DNA from: JAPOUP01 sp026708635
GTDB taxonomy: Bacteria > Pseudomonadota > Alphaproteobacteria > Rhodobacterales > Rhodobacteraceae
NCBI GenBank assembly: GCA_965200115.1
Contig: OZ241336.1
Coordinates: forward strand, 2,108,001 to 2,172,000
DNA length: 64,000 nucleotides
Direction of reading: 5' to 3'
The notes under the pieces were generated by a model that made no database searches, was not told where the DNA came from, and saw only the letters and a list, made by a program, of their open reading frames with translations. Positions 1 to 8,322 of the stretch are shown here, one piece after another. A program made the position numbers and the translations under genes. Each line of letters starts with the position of its first letter. Within the stretch, counting starts at the first letter, position 1.

Positions 1-1
1 G

Positions 2-190
2 GGCTTTCAGCCGGGCATAAGCCTGATGAATCTGGCGGCGGAAGGCGTGGGCTACGCAATCGACGAGCACAACCAATCGCTTATTGACCAGGAGATGATG
101 GCGGCGGTCGACTCGGCCAAGGCCATGATCATCTCGGGAGAGCTGGCCGTACACGACTATATGTCGAGCGACAGCTGCCCGGTCTCGTGA
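2..190 (+). CDS. BMP-family ABC transporter substrate-binding protein, C-terminal fragment
   Basis: Only the last 62 codons are present; the gene starts before the window. The tail reads as a BMP/PnrA-type purine nucleoside binding protein: a GVGYAIDEHN stretch, then a helix with AAVDSAKAMIISGEL and the ending VHDYMSSDSC, the usual close of this family. It would be a periplasmic or membrane-anchored receptor delivering nucleosides to the ABC transporter encoded just downstream on the same strand. The family call rests on the C-terminus and on the neighbouring ATPase and permease genes. Confidence 0.8.
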   Translation, partial: GFQPGISLMNLAAEGVGYAIDEHNQSLIDQEMMAAVDSAKAMIISGELAVHDYMSSDSCPVS

Positions 191-233
191 ATGGCCGGCC
201 CCGCCCAACCGCGTTCATCGGGCCTTACCGCCA

Positions 234-581
234 ATGACTGACGCGATTAACCGGTTTTTCGCGGCGTGGAGCGACATTGACGGTGACGGCCGGGCTGATC
301 TCATCCGCTCGGCCGTCAGCGGAAGTTTCCGTTACACCGATCCGCATACACCTGATCCGATCACCTCGGTGGAAGGCATGCTGGAGTTTCTTGGCGGGTT
401 TCCGCCGGGAGCGAGCGCCCGGGTGATCGAACCGATAGACAGACACCACGGACATGCCCGGGTGAACGTCGCATTCGATTTCGGGGAGGGGAAGTCGATG
501 GTCGGGCAGTATTTCGCCGACCTCGACGCGGACGGAAAGATCGTCCGGGCCGTCGGCTTTCCGGGCAAGGGGGCTGAATGA
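234..581 (+). CDS. NTF2-like / SnoaL-like small protein in nucleoside transporter operon
   Basis: A 115-residue soluble protein with no signal peptide or membrane segment. Its pattern fits a small NTF2/SnoaL-like alpha+beta barrel: an N-terminal helix with FFAAWSDIDGDGRADLI, a central FRYTDPHTP turn, and closing strands HARVNVAFDF and GQYFADLDADGKIVRAVGF. It lies 43 nt after the binding-protein gene and overlaps the ATPase gene by 4 nt (ATGA), so it is probably translated as part of the transporter operon. No catalytic role can be read from the sequence. Confidence 0.65.
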   Translation: MTDAINRFFAAWSDIDGDGRADLIRSAVSGSFRYTDPHTPDPITSVEGMLEFLGGFPPGASARVIEPIDRHHGHARVNVAFDFGEGKSMVGQYFADLDADGKIVRAVGFPGKGAE

Positions 582-2110
582 CGGCTCCGGCCATCGAGCT
601 CACCGGGATTTCCAAGGCGTTTGGTCCCGTTCAGGCAAACAGGAATATCCACATAAAGGTGATGCCCGGAACCATTCATGGCATCATCGGCGAGAACGGG
701 GCCGGCAAGTCGACGCTGATGTCAATCCTGTACGGTTTCTACCAGGCTGACTCCGGAAATATCTCCGTCAACGGGGTCAGCACGGACATTCGCGAACCCC
801 AGCATGCGATCGGCGCGGGAATCGGAATGGTCTTCCAGCACTTCAAGCTGGTGCGGAACTTCACCGTTCTGGAAAACATAATCCTTGGGGCCGAGGACGG
901 CGCGATGCTCCGGCCCTCCAAGGCGAACGCGCGGAAAGAGCTTAGGCGTCTGGCGGATGAATACGAACTGAACGTCGATCCCGACGCGTTGATCGAGGAT
1001 ATCGGCGTCGGGACGCAGCAGCGGGTGGAAATTCTCAAGGCGCTCTACCGGCAGGCGGATATCCTGATTCTCGACGAACCGACGGGCGTGCTGACACCTG
1101 CCGAGGCCGATCACCTGTTCCGCATTCTCGAGGGACTGAGACGCCAGGGCAAAACGATCATTCTCATCACCCATAAACTTCGCGAGATAATGGAGATCAC
1201 CGATGCCGTAAGCGTCATGCGGGGAGGTGAGATGGTGGCGACCCTGCCGACCGCCGGAACCAGCCCCGAACGGCTGGCGGAATTGATGGTGGGCCGGAAG
1301 GTTCTGCTGCGCATCGACAAGAAACAGGCCGAACCCGGCGACGCCGTTCTGGAGGTCGAGAGCCTCAGCGTCACCGATGCGGATGGGGTGCGGCGTTTGA
1401 GCGACGTTTCGTTCAGCGTCCGTTCCGGGGAGATTCTCGGAATCGCCGGTGTCGCCGGAAATGGCCAGTCCGAGCTTCTCCAGGTACTTGGCGGAATCAC
1501 CGCCGCGACGGGAAACGTCAGGATCAACGGTATCGGGATCAGCCTGAGCGGGCGCCGCGCGGACGGGCAGTCAAGACGCGCGCGCGGCATCGCGCACGTT
1601 CCCGAGGACCGGCAGCATCTCGGCCTGATCATGGATTTCCTCGCATGGGAGAACATGGTTTTCGGCTACCATCACGACCCGGCTTACCGGAGAGGGCGGC
1701 TTCTGATGGACAATGCCGCCATTCGAAGGGATGCCCAAACAAAGATGAGGGAGTTCGACGTGCGGCCGCCGATCCCCGGGCTCCCGGCCAAGAGTTTCTC
1801 GGGAGGCAACCAGCAGAAACTCGTTCTCGCCCGTGAGATGACCCGCGGTCCGGACCTGCTCCTGGTGGGGCAGCCGACGCGGGGCGTTGACATAGGCGCC
1901 ATCGAGTTCATCCATCAGCACATAGTTGACCTGCGCGATGACGGCGCCGCCATCCTACTGGTAAGCGTGGAGCTTGACGAGATCATGTCACTTTCGGACA
2001 GGATCGCGGTCATGTTCGACGGCCGCGTCATGGGAGAGCGCCTGCCGGGCGAGACCCATGAGCGCGAGCTGGGACTTCTGATGGCCGGTATCGACGCCGG
2101 GGCCGCCTGA
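578..2110 (+). CDS. Nucleoside ABC transporter ATP-binding protein (double ABC domain)
   Basis: The 510-residue protein has two fused ABC cassettes, the layout of sugar/nucleoside importers (RbsA, YufO/NupO type). The first half has Walker A GENGAGKST, a VGTQQRVEILKAL segment in place of a perfect LSGGQ, and Walker B ILILDEPTGVL. The second half has a relaxed P-loop (GVAGNGQSE), signature SGGNQQKLVLAREM and LLVGQPTRGVD. It would power purine nucleoside import at the inner membrane. The start overlaps the previous stop by 4 nt and the stop overlaps the next start by 1 nt. Confidence 0.93.
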   Translation: MTAPAIELTGISKAFGPVQANRNIHIKVMPGTIHGIIGENGAGKSTLMSILYGFYQADSGNISVNGVSTDIREPQHAIGAGIGMVFQHFKLVRNFTVLENIILGAEDGAMLRPSKANARKELRRLADEYELNVDPDALIEDIGVGTQQRVEILKALYRQADILILDEPTGVLTPAEADHLFRILEGLRRQGKTIILITHKLREIMEITDAVSVMRGGEMVATLPTAGTSPERLAELMVGRKVLLRIDKKQAEPGDAVLEVESLSVTDADGVRRLSDVSFSVRSGEILGIAGVAGNGQSELLQVLGGITAATGNVRINGIGISLSGRRADGQSRRARGIAHVPEDRQHLGLIMDFLAWENMVFGYHHDPAYRRGRLLMDNAAIRRDAQTKMREFDVRPPIPGLPAKSFSGGNQQKLVLAREMTRGPDLLLVGQPTRGVDIGAIEFIHQHIVDLRDDGAAILLVSVELDEIMSLSDRIAVMFDGRVMGERLPGETHERELGLLMAGIDAGAA

Positions 2111-3207
2111 TGGACAGGATGCCGAAATGGGTCGATGTCGCGTTGATCCCGCTGATCAACCTGTTCCTCGCGCTTGTCGTTTCAGGTCTCGTCGTGCTTT
2201 ACATTGGCGAGGATCCCATCAGATCGATGTGGATCATGGTAAAGGGCGCCGTGGGCTCCACTTACGGCTGGGGCTACACGATATACTACGCCACCAACTT
2301 CATATTCACGGGGCTGGCGGTCGCGGTCGCCTTCCAGGCGAAACTGTTCAACATCGGTGGCGAAGGGCAGGCGGCTATCGGAGGGTTGGGCGTAGCGCTC
2401 GTCTGCCTCGCGATCCCCTGGCCGCATTGGGCGCTGGCCCTTCCGTTCGCCATTTTAGGCGGCGCCGCGTTCGGAGCGGCATGGGCGGCCATACCGGCGT
2501 TCCTGCAGGCGACCCGCGGCAGCCATATCGTCATTACGACCATCATGTTCAACTTCATCGCCTCGGCCCTGATGGTCTACCTGCTGGTGAACGTGCTGAA
2601 GCCCCCGGGATCGATGGCGCCGGAGACGGCGCGGTTTCCGGAAGGCGCTTTCCTGCCCAACGCCCATGACGCGCTCGGCGTGATCGGTCTCGGGTTTTCG
2701 CGGTCCACGCCCGCAAACATCACGTTCGCCGTAGCCCTGATCTGCTGCCTTCTGGTCTACGTCATTCTTTGGCATACGCGGCTTGGCTACCAGATCCGGG
2801 CTTTCGGCCACTCGGAACCGGCCGCGGTCTACGCCGGTATCCCGCCGGTGCGGATCACGATGATCACCATGCTGATTTCCGGTGGCCTGGCTGGCCTGAT
2901 GGGTATCAACGCCGTGATGGGCGAAGCGGAGCGACTTGTAACCGATCCCGTGCAGGGCGCGGGATTTGTCGGGATCGCGGTGGCGCTGATGGGACGGTCG
3001 CATCCACTCGGGGTGCTTCTGGCCGGCCTGCTTTTCGGGATGCTGTATCAGGGCGGCGGAGAGCTTGAATTCGAGATTCCCGCCATCAGCCGTGAGATGA
3101 TTCTGGTGATCCAGGCGCTCGTGATCCTGTTTACCGGCGCTTTGGACAATATGATCCGGCTGCCCCTGCAGCAACTCTTCCTGCGGCTCGGGAAAAGGGC
3201 GACCTGA
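2110..3207 (+). CDS. Nucleoside ABC transporter permease 1
   Basis: A 365-residue integral membrane protein with about eight to ten hydrophobic helices, of the BPD_transp_2 type (YufP-like). Characteristic pieces are FTGLAVAVAFQAKLFNIGGEGQ near the N-terminus (first twenty residues are the diagnostic part), an LGYQIRAFGHSEPAAVYAGI coupling loop and a late GFVGIAVALMGRSHPLGVL helix. It should pair with the second permease and the fused ATPase to form the transport channel. It overlaps both neighbours by a single base, implying tight translational coupling. Confidence 0.92.
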   Translation: MDRMPKWVDVALIPLINLFLALVVSGLVVLYIGEDPIRSMWIMVKGAVGSTYGWGYTIYYATNFIFTGLAVAVAFQAKLFNIGGEGQAAIGGLGVALVCLAIPWPHWALALPFAILGGAAFGAAWAAIPAFLQATRGSHIVITTIMFNFIASALMVYLLVNVLKPPGSMAPETARFPEGAFLPNAHDALGVIGLGFSRSTPANITFAVALICCLLVYVILWHTRLGYQIRAFGHSEPAAVYAGIPPVRITMITMLISGGLAGLMGINAVMGEAERLVTDPVQGAGFVGIAVALMGRSHPLGVLLAGLLFGMLYQGGGELEFEIPAISREMILVIQALVILFTGALDNMIRLPLQQLFLRLGKRAT

Positions 3208-4253
3208 TGGACTTCATGACCGTCCTGCAGATTCTCGACTCGGCGCTTCGGCTCGCCACGCCGCTCCTGTTCGCCTGTCTCGCGGGCCTGTTTTCCGAAC
3301 GCGCCGGTATTTTCGATATCGGTCTGGAAGGCAAGATTCTCGTATCGGCGTTCATGGCCGCTTCGGTCTCCGCGCTAATGATGGCCTACGTCGACGCCCC
3401 CATGCCCCTGTGCGTTCCGTTCACCGGCGCCTGCGTTGAAATCGCGGGCGGCGTCCCGATCGCACCCATAGTGTTCGGGGTTCTGGCCGGGATGGGAGCG
3501 TCCATGGTCCTTGCCCTCCTTCACGGCGTCGCTTCGATCACCTTCCGTGGCAACCAGCTGATTTCCGGAGTTGCCATAAATTTTCTCGCTTCCGGCATCA
3601 CGGTGATCATTGGCGAGAACTGGTTCAGCCTCGGGGGGAGGACGCCCCAGCTCGAAGGTTCGGCGCGCTTTCAGGAAATCACCCTGCCATTTGCCGAACG
3701 GGTCGGGAACGTGCCGCTGTTCGGGCCAATCTATGAGGAATTGCTCTCGGGCCACACGCTGCTGGTCTACATTGGCCTGCTAGCCGTGTTCCTTACGTGG
3801 TGGGTGCTGTTTCGAACCCGTTTCGGTCTCCGGCTCCGGGCCGTTGGCGAAAATCCGGAGTCGGTTGACACGGCGGGCGTGTCGGTGATCCGGCTGCGCT
3901 ACACGGCCGTTTTGATCTGTGGCCTGCTGTGCGGGCTTTCCGGCACGTACCTCGCCACCGGACTGGCGGCCGGTTTCGTCAAGGAGATGAGCGCGGGCCG
4001 CGGCTTCATCGCGCTAGCCGCCCTGATCTTCGCGAAATGGAGGCCTGGCTACGCCTTGATGGCATGCCTGCTGTTCGGGCTGCTTGAAGCGATCGGCAAC
4101 AGGTTTCAGAATATTGAGGTCTTCGGCATCCAGATTCCCGTGCAGTTCATGCAGGCGCTTCCCTATATCCTGACGGTCGTGATTCTGGCGGGATTTGTCG
4201 GCAAAGCGATTCCGCCACGCGCGGGAGGGGAGCCCTATGTCAAGGAACGCTGA
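3207..4253 (+). CDS. Nucleoside ABC transporter permease 2
   Basis: The second 348-residue permease (YufQ-like) is very hydrophobic. It has the family signatures FSERAGIFDIGLEGKIL near residue 30, FGLRLRAVGENPESVDTAGV in the cytoplasmic coupling loop, and AGRGFIALAALIFAKWRP near the C-terminus. Together with permease 1 it would form the heterodimeric pore. It shares one base with the previous stop, and its last 17 nt overlap the phosphorylase start, so uptake and first catabolic step are co-transcribed. Confidence 0.92.
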   Translation: MDFMTVLQILDSALRLATPLLFACLAGLFSERAGIFDIGLEGKILVSAFMAASVSALMMAYVDAPMPLCVPFTGACVEIAGGVPIAPIVFGVLAGMGASMVLALLHGVASITFRGNQLISGVAINFLASGITVIIGENWFSLGGRTPQLEGSARFQEITLPFAERVGNVPLFGPIYEELLSGHTLLVYIGLLAVFLTWWVLFRTRFGLRLRAVGENPESVDTAGVSVIRLRYTAVLICGLLCGLSGTYLATGLAAGFVKEMSAGRGFIALAALIFAKWRPGYALMACLLFGLLEAIGNRFQNIEVFGIQIPVQFMQALPYILTVVILAGFVGKAIPPRAGGEPYVKER

Positions 4254-5040
4254 GGAACTCGTCGGTCTGATCCGGGCCCGCGCTGGAGGGGATCCGCCCG
4301 AACTCGGTCTGGTGCTTGGTTCCGGACTGGGACATCTCGTGGATGAGATCAACGGACCATCGATAGACTATTCCGACCTTCCAGGTTTTCCGCACGCCGG
4401 AGTGAGCGGGCACAATCCGAAACTCGTGATCGGCATTCTGGAAGGCATACGTGTCGCCGCCCTTGGAGGGCGTGTCCATTACTATGAATCCGGCAGGGCG
4501 GACACCATGCGGCTCCCGCTGGAAGTGCTTAAGGCTCTTGGAGTGAACCGGCTGTTACTTACCAACGCGGCGGGATCGCTGCGTCCGGACATTCCCCCGG
4601 GCGATCTGATGCTGGTGAGCGATCACATCGATTTCTCGGGCCGTAACCCGCTGATCGGGGAGCCGTCGGACGCACGTTTCGTGCCGCTGACGGAGGCCTA
4701 TGATCAGGGAATGCGCGCCGATCTCCTATCGGCGGCGGACGAAGAGGGGATCGGGCTGAAACAAGGCGTGTATGCCTGGTTTTCCGGCCCATCGTTCGAG
4801 ACCCCGGCGGAGATACGCGCCGTCCGGACGCTCGGCGCGGACGCGGTCGGGATGTCGACCGTGCCCGAAGCGATACTCTCACGGTTCCTCGGACTCAAGG
4901 TCGCGGCGGTCTCGGTGATCACCAACATGGCGGCCGGACTTTCGGACGAGGCGATCAGCCACGAGCATACCAAGGCGATGGCGCCGCTTGGCGCCGCCAA
5001 GCTCGAGCGGGTGCTGCGCAGGTATCTGTCCCGTGGCTGA
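4237..5040 (+). CDS. Purine nucleoside phosphorylase
   Basis: A 267-residue family-2 (trimeric type) purine nucleoside phosphorylase, which splits inosine or guanosine with phosphate to base plus ribose-1-phosphate in the cytoplasm. Seen: phosphate-binding LVLGSGLGHLVD, ALGGRVHYYESG, LLTNAAGSLRPDIPPGDLML, the base-site region WFSGPSFETPAEIRA and GADAVGMSTVPEAI, then VSVITNMAAGL. The ATG at 4237 was chosen over one 42 nt upstream because a GGAGGGGAG ribosome site precedes it and it begins close to the usual family start. It completes the uptake-and-cleavage operon. Confidence 0.93.
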   Translation: MSRNAEELVGLIRARAGGDPPELGLVLGSGLGHLVDEINGPSIDYSDLPGFPHAGVSGHNPKLVIGILEGIRVAALGGRVHYYESGRADTMRLPLEVLKALGVNRLLLTNAAGSLRPDIPPGDLMLVSDHIDFSGRNPLIGEPSDARFVPLTEAYDQGMRADLLSAADEEGIGLKQGVYAWFSGPSFETPAEIRAVRTLGADAVGMSTVPEAILSRFLGLKVAAVSVITNMAAGLSDEAISHEHTKAMAPLGAAKLERVLRRYLSRG

Positions 5041-5060
5041 TCCGGGTCCGCGAACCCGGA
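5041..5060 (+). terminator. Short hairpin immediately after the phosphorylase gene
   Basis: TCCGGGT and ACCCGGA form a 7-bp stem with a 6-nt loop directly after the phosphorylase stop codon. There is no T-run behind it, so it may be a Rho-assisted or 3'-end protecting hairpin, not a classical terminator. Confidence 0.4.
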
Positions 5061-5195
5061 CGGAACGCGGGCGGAGGACGGAACCGGTCCGGCGGCCGGC
5101 GCGGCCAAGGCGCGGAACGTCCGTAGCGGCCGGTAGCGCCGTCCGGTCGCGTAACCTCCCGAGACGGGCACAATGGTTCTGAATTCCGGTTTCCC

Positions 5196-6116
5196 GTGCA
5201 GATATACCTCCCGATAGCCGAGGTATCGGTCAACGCGTTTTTGCTTCTGGGGCTGGGCGGGCTGGTCGGCCTGCTGTCCGGCATGTTCGGGGTTGGCGGC
5301 GGTTTCCTGATGACTCCGCTGCTGTTTTTCATCGGCATTCCGCCGGCGGTCGCGGTGGCGACGGAAGCCAACCAGATCGTCGCCTCGTCATTTTCGGGCG
5401 CGCTGGCGCATATCAGGCGCAGGACGGTGGATCTGAAAATGGGGCTGGTCCTGCTGGCCGGCGGGATTCTGGGCGCCGCGCTCGGAGTGCAGATCTTCGC
5501 GACACTGCGGTCGATGGGGCAGATCGATCTCATCGTCAGGCTATGCTATGTGGTGTTCTTGGGGATCATCGGCTCCCTGATGTTTGTCGAGAGCCTTAAC
5601 GCGATACGCAGAAACCGGCATCCGGGCCAGGTAAGGAAGCGCCGGAAGCACGGCTGGATCCATGCCCTGCCCCTCAAGGTGAAATTCCGCGCGAGTTCAC
5701 TTTATATTTCGGTGATTCCGCCGCTCACGGTTGGATTCCTGGTCGGCGTTCTGGCCGCGGTCATGGGTGTCGGCGGCGGTTTCATCATGGTGCCGGCCAT
5801 GATCTACATACTTGGCATGCCGACAAAGGTCGTCATCGGAACCTCCCTTTTCCAGATCACCTTCGTCACCGGTTTCACCACGCTCATGCACGCCACCACA
5901 ACCCAGACCGTCGACATGGCCCTCGCGGTTCTGCTTCTGCTTGGCGGTGTGACGGGAGCGCAGATCGGCGCGAGGATAGGCGTTCGTCTGCAAGCGGAGC
6001 ATCTTCGCATACTGCTGGCGCTTCTTGTAATAGGGGTCTGTGGAAAGCTTGCGCTTGACCTTCTGCTGCAACCTTCCGAGCTCTATTCGCTTGGCGGCGC
6101 GGGGCCGCACGGATGA
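5196..6116 (+). CDS. TauE/SafE-family membrane permease
   Basis: A 306-residue polytopic membrane protein with the two internally related halves of TauE/SafE (DUF81) anion exporters: LVGLLSGMFGVGGGFLMTPL near residue 22 and VLAAVMGVGGGFIMVPAMIY near residue 185. A basic loop (RRNRHPGQVRKRRKHG) separates the halves. The predicted start is GTG with a weak ribosome site. It overlaps the following TIGR02186-type gene by 4 nt, a pairing common in alphaproteobacteria. The substrate (sulfite, sulfonate or another small anion) cannot be decided from sequence. Confidence 0.88.
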   Translation: MQIYLPIAEVSVNAFLLLGLGGLVGLLSGMFGVGGGFLMTPLLFFIGIPPAVAVATEANQIVASSFSGALAHIRRRTVDLKMGLVLLAGGILGAALGVQIFATLRSMGQIDLIVRLCYVVFLGIIGSLMFVESLNAIRRNRHPGQVRKRRKHGWIHALPLKVKFRASSLYISVIPPLTVGFLVGVLAAVMGVGGGFIMVPAMIYILGMPTKVVIGTSLFQITFVTGFTTLMHATTTQTVDMALAVLLLLGGVTGAQIGARIGVRLQAEHLRILLALLVIGVCGKLALDLLLQPSELYSLGGAGPHG

Positions 6117-6880
6117 TTCCCGCTGTTTTCATTCTCGTTTTGTCACTTGCCCTGGCGCCTCCGGCGCAGGCGGAGGAGGTTGTCGCGGGACTCAGCCAGA
6201 ACCGGGTGTCCATCACGGCGAATTTCGACGGGTCGGAGATTCTGGTATTCGGCGCGGTGAAGCGGGACGGTCCGCTTCCGGAGTCCGGTGAGCCACTTCA
6301 GGTGGTGGTGGCCGTCGCCGGGCCGTTCACTCCGGTTACGGTTCGCCGCAGGGAAAGACGGTACGGGATCTGGGTCAACAGTGACGCCGTCGAAATCGAC
6401 TCCGCGCCCAGTTTCTACGCCGTCGCCACCTCGGGTCGCTTCAGCGAGGTACTCAGCGAGGCGGAAGACCGTTGGTACCGGATATCGGTCGGGCGCGCGA
6501 TCCGACCAGGAGCCGCCCTGTCGGCGTCTCCGGGCATTTCGGACTTCATTGACGCCTTGATCCGCATTCGCAAACGGGACAGGCATTACCTGGAGCAACC
6601 CTACACCGTCATCATGGAGGAGCAGACATTGTTCAGGACCAAGGTCGTCCTGCCGGCCAACCTTACGGAAGGTGATTACGCCGTGAGGATATTCCTGACC
6701 CGCGATGGATATGTCATTGACTGGCTTGAGAAAAAGATTTTCGTTCAGAAGGTCGGCCTGGAGAGGTTTCTGTACTCCCTGGCGCATGAGCGCCCGCTGG
6801 CCTACGGAATTCTGTCACTCTTCATAGCGGTTCTGGCGGGGTGGCTGGCCTCGGCCGCGTTCAGGACGATGCGGAGCTGA
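6113..6880 (+). CDS. TIGR02186-family membrane-anchored periplasmic protein
   Basis: A 255-residue protein with a signal peptide (ILVLSLALAPPAQAEE), a beta-rich periplasmic body and one C-terminal membrane helix (LAYGILSLFIAVLAGWLASAAF). Landmarks of the TIGR02186 family are an early VSITANFDGSEILVFGAV, a central YGIWVNSDAVEIDSAPSFYA and a late GDYAVRIFLTRDGYVI. Family members regularly follow a TauE/SafE permease, as here with a 4-nt overlap, and are presumed accessory to that exporter. The biochemical role is not known. Confidence 0.8.
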   Translation: MIPAVFILVLSLALAPPAQAEEVVAGLSQNRVSITANFDGSEILVFGAVKRDGPLPESGEPLQVVVAVAGPFTPVTVRRRERRYGIWVNSDAVEIDSAPSFYAVATSGRFSEVLSEAEDRWYRISVGRAIRPGAALSASPGISDFIDALIRIRKRDRHYLEQPYTVIMEEQTLFRTKVVLPANLTEGDYAVRIFLTRDGYVIDWLEKKIFVQKVGLERFLYSLAHERPLAYGILSLFIAVLAGWLASAAFRTMRS

Positions 6881-7216
6881 GTCAAGCGCGATGCCCGCGC
6901 CCGGGCTTTCCGTTACCCGGCGTGAGATATGATACCAGGCTAACTGGCCTGGCCCGCCCGGAGAGTGCCGCCATTGGATCTCCGGGCGGAACGTAACCCG
7001 AGCCGGGCTGGAATCCCGGCTCCGAACCGTCAGCACCGGCCATGTCGCGCGGACTCCCGGCCGTCCAGAGGTGGCGGTGCCGGGCCGGAAAGCTCCTCGA
7101 TTTCACTTGAGCGTGTCTATGGTTTGAATTGCCCCGTTCCACATATCCGCGGCCGGGCGTTGCGCTTCGGAGTGGCGCCGGGGTGAGAAAAACGCAAGTG
7201 AGGCAAAGCAAGCGCG
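6881..7216. other. Gene-free stretch with small palindromes and an IS-end-like hairpin
   Basis: No convincing coding sequence in about 335 bp. It holds CCAGGC-taactg-GCCTGG (6935-6952) and the first copy of a 35-bp direct repeat (6986-7020), whose core GAGCCGGG/CCCGGCTC folds into a hairpin. The second repeat copy lies beyond the IS200 relic at 8263. Confidence 0.5.
6986..7020. repeat. 35-bp direct repeat, copy 1 (IS-end-like hairpin)
   Basis: Matches 8263-8297 at 33 of 35 positions, same orientation. Each copy contains a CCGGG-7nt-CCCGG hairpin. The two copies bracket the broken parDE genes and the IS200-type tnpA relic, as expected of ends of a transposed segment or two insertions of the same small element. 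Confidence 0.7.
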
Positions 7217-7507
7217 CTAAAGATGGCGCTCCGCGTCCATGCTTTTGGGGAACACGCGAACAACGCTGATCCGCCCGTCAACTTTGGTGAAATACAGGAA
7301 ATGTCGACCAACCGGGTATTTCAGATAACCATCCCGCACATCAGCCTTACGGCCTTTGCGTTCACCTGAAGCCAGAAGCTCAATGGTCATGAATATATCT
7401 TGGTATTACGTATCGGCTTGCCGCTCATCCCAACGGTTTTCGGTGTAGACCCAGATACCTCTAAGATCATCTTTGGCCTTCTTCGATAGATCATGGCTGC
7501 TGGCCAT
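7217..7507 (-). pseudogene. parE: ParE/RelE-type toxin interrupted by an in-frame stop
   Basis: Read through, the 97-codon frame gives a typical ParE toxin: N-terminal LSKKAKDDLRGIWVYTENRW, then after a TAA codon at 7406-7408 the rest of the fold, including MTIELLASGERKGRKADVRD and the C-terminal VGRHFLYFTK and ISVVRVFPKSMDAERHL. The toxin would normally target DNA gyrase. Its start overlaps parD by 17 nt, the usual operon arrangement. As written only 33 residues would be made, so the toxin should be inactive unless the stop is misread or is a sequencing error. Confidence 0.8.
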
Positions 7508-7751
7508 GCGGGCCCCCGCTGGCCCTGATCTCTTGCAGGAATGCCTCGGAGTCGAAGTCCCCGGCGATGCCGCTCCGCTCGCCCTCGACCAAAGCATCCT
7601 GTAACGCCTTCACTTTGGTCTCGTGTTCTTCAAGAAGACGCAAGCCAGCTCGAGCAACATCGCTGGCAGACCCATAGCGACCTGTCTGGACCTGCGCATC
7701 AATGAAGCCGGCGAAATGATCACCAAGTGACATGGATGTGTTTTTGGGCAT
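7491..7751 (-). CDS. parD: ParD-family antitoxin
   Basis: An 86-residue antitoxin with a ribbon-helix-helix N-terminus (MSLGDHFAGFIDAQVQTGRY, SASDVARAGLRLLEE) and a charged C-terminal tail that would wrap the toxin. An excellent AGGAGG lies six bases upstream of the chosen ATG at 7751. It overlaps the parE relic by 17 nt. Because parE carries a nonsense codon, this may be a stranded antitoxin. ParD normally represses its own promoter. Confidence 0.88.
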   Translation of the reverse strand: MPKNTSMSLGDHFAGFIDAQVQTGRYGSASDVARAGLRLLEEHETKVKALQDALVEGERSGIAGDFDSEAFLQEIRASGGPHGQQP

Positions 7752-7811
7752 AGAAGACCTCCTGCGGCGAGCGTATACCAATAATTGGCACAGATCAATT
7801 TGAGTGAATAA

Positions 7812-8126
7812 CTATCCGCTGGCGCCGGTAGCGTCAGGGAGGTGACTGTCAAGATACTGAAGCACGGGTTCGTCCGTGATGGCGCCGGTGGTCGCCGGGA
7901 AGTATCCCCGGCCCCAGAACCGGCGTCCCCGGTACCGCCTGCGGATTTCGGGGAACCCGCGCCGGACCCTGTGGGAGGAGCGGCCTTTCATCCCGCCGAC
8001 GGGATCGGAGACGGCGCGCACCCGGAGACGCAGGTCACCGACCAGAACCCTGTGGCGGTATTTCGTCGCCCGGACGATATGGTACCGGTGGCAATGGACG
8101 CAGCGCGCGGAGCGATCATATTGCAT
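7812..8126 (-). pseudogene. tnpA: IS200/IS605-type TnpA (Y1 transposase) with internal deletion
   Basis: About 104 codons remain, versus roughly 130-150 for intact TnpA. The N-terminal part has the family opening (QYDRSARCVHCHRYHIVRAT, KYRHRVLVGDL) and the C-terminal part has MKGRSSHRVRRGFPEIRRRY and ITDEPVLQYLDSH, which carries the catalytic tyrosine. The middle, where the HUH metal-binding histidines (DHVHL) should be, is missing in frame. It cannot be an active transposase. A 27-bp palindrome starts at its initiation codon and a left-end-like hairpin lies upstream at 8214-8245. Confidence 0.82.
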
Positions 8127-8194
8127 GTCCCCGTCCTTCCGAAAATGAGCCTTTGCCCTGAACGGGCGGCTCATTTTCGGAAGGACGGGGACAT
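8125..8194. repeat. 27-bp perfect inverted repeat overlapping the tnpA start
   Basis: Arms 8125-8151 and 8168-8194 are exact reverse complements, separated by 16 nt. The outer part of the arms contains GTCCCCGTCCTTCC. The structure would be a strong hairpin in DNA or RNA and resembles REP-type palindromes mobilised by Y1 transposases. Confidence 0.85.
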
Positions 8195-8213
8195 AACACG
8201 ATTCGGTTTCGCT

Positions 8214-8245
8214 GAAGCAATATCCGACTGGAAGTCGGAGGCTTC
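8214..8245. repeat. Hairpin resembling an IS200/IS605 left end
   Basis: GAAGC (8214) pairs with GCTTC (8241), and inside it CCGACT pairs with AGTCGG around a 3-nt loop. This imperfect two-part hairpin sits upstream of the tnpA relic, where IS200-family left ends carry their recognition hairpin. Confidence 0.5.
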
Positions 8246-8262
8246 GAACCAACGAGTGGAAA

Positions 8263-8297
8263 GCGGAACGTAACCCAAGCCGGGCTGGAACCCCGGC
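8263..8297. repeat. 35-bp direct repeat, copy 2
   Basis: Second copy of the 6986-7020 repeat (two mismatches). It ends 25 bp before the stop codon of the leftward lipoprotein gene. Confidence 0.7.
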
Positions 8298-8322
8298 CAG
8301 AGATGGTCGGGGTTCGCGTCAG

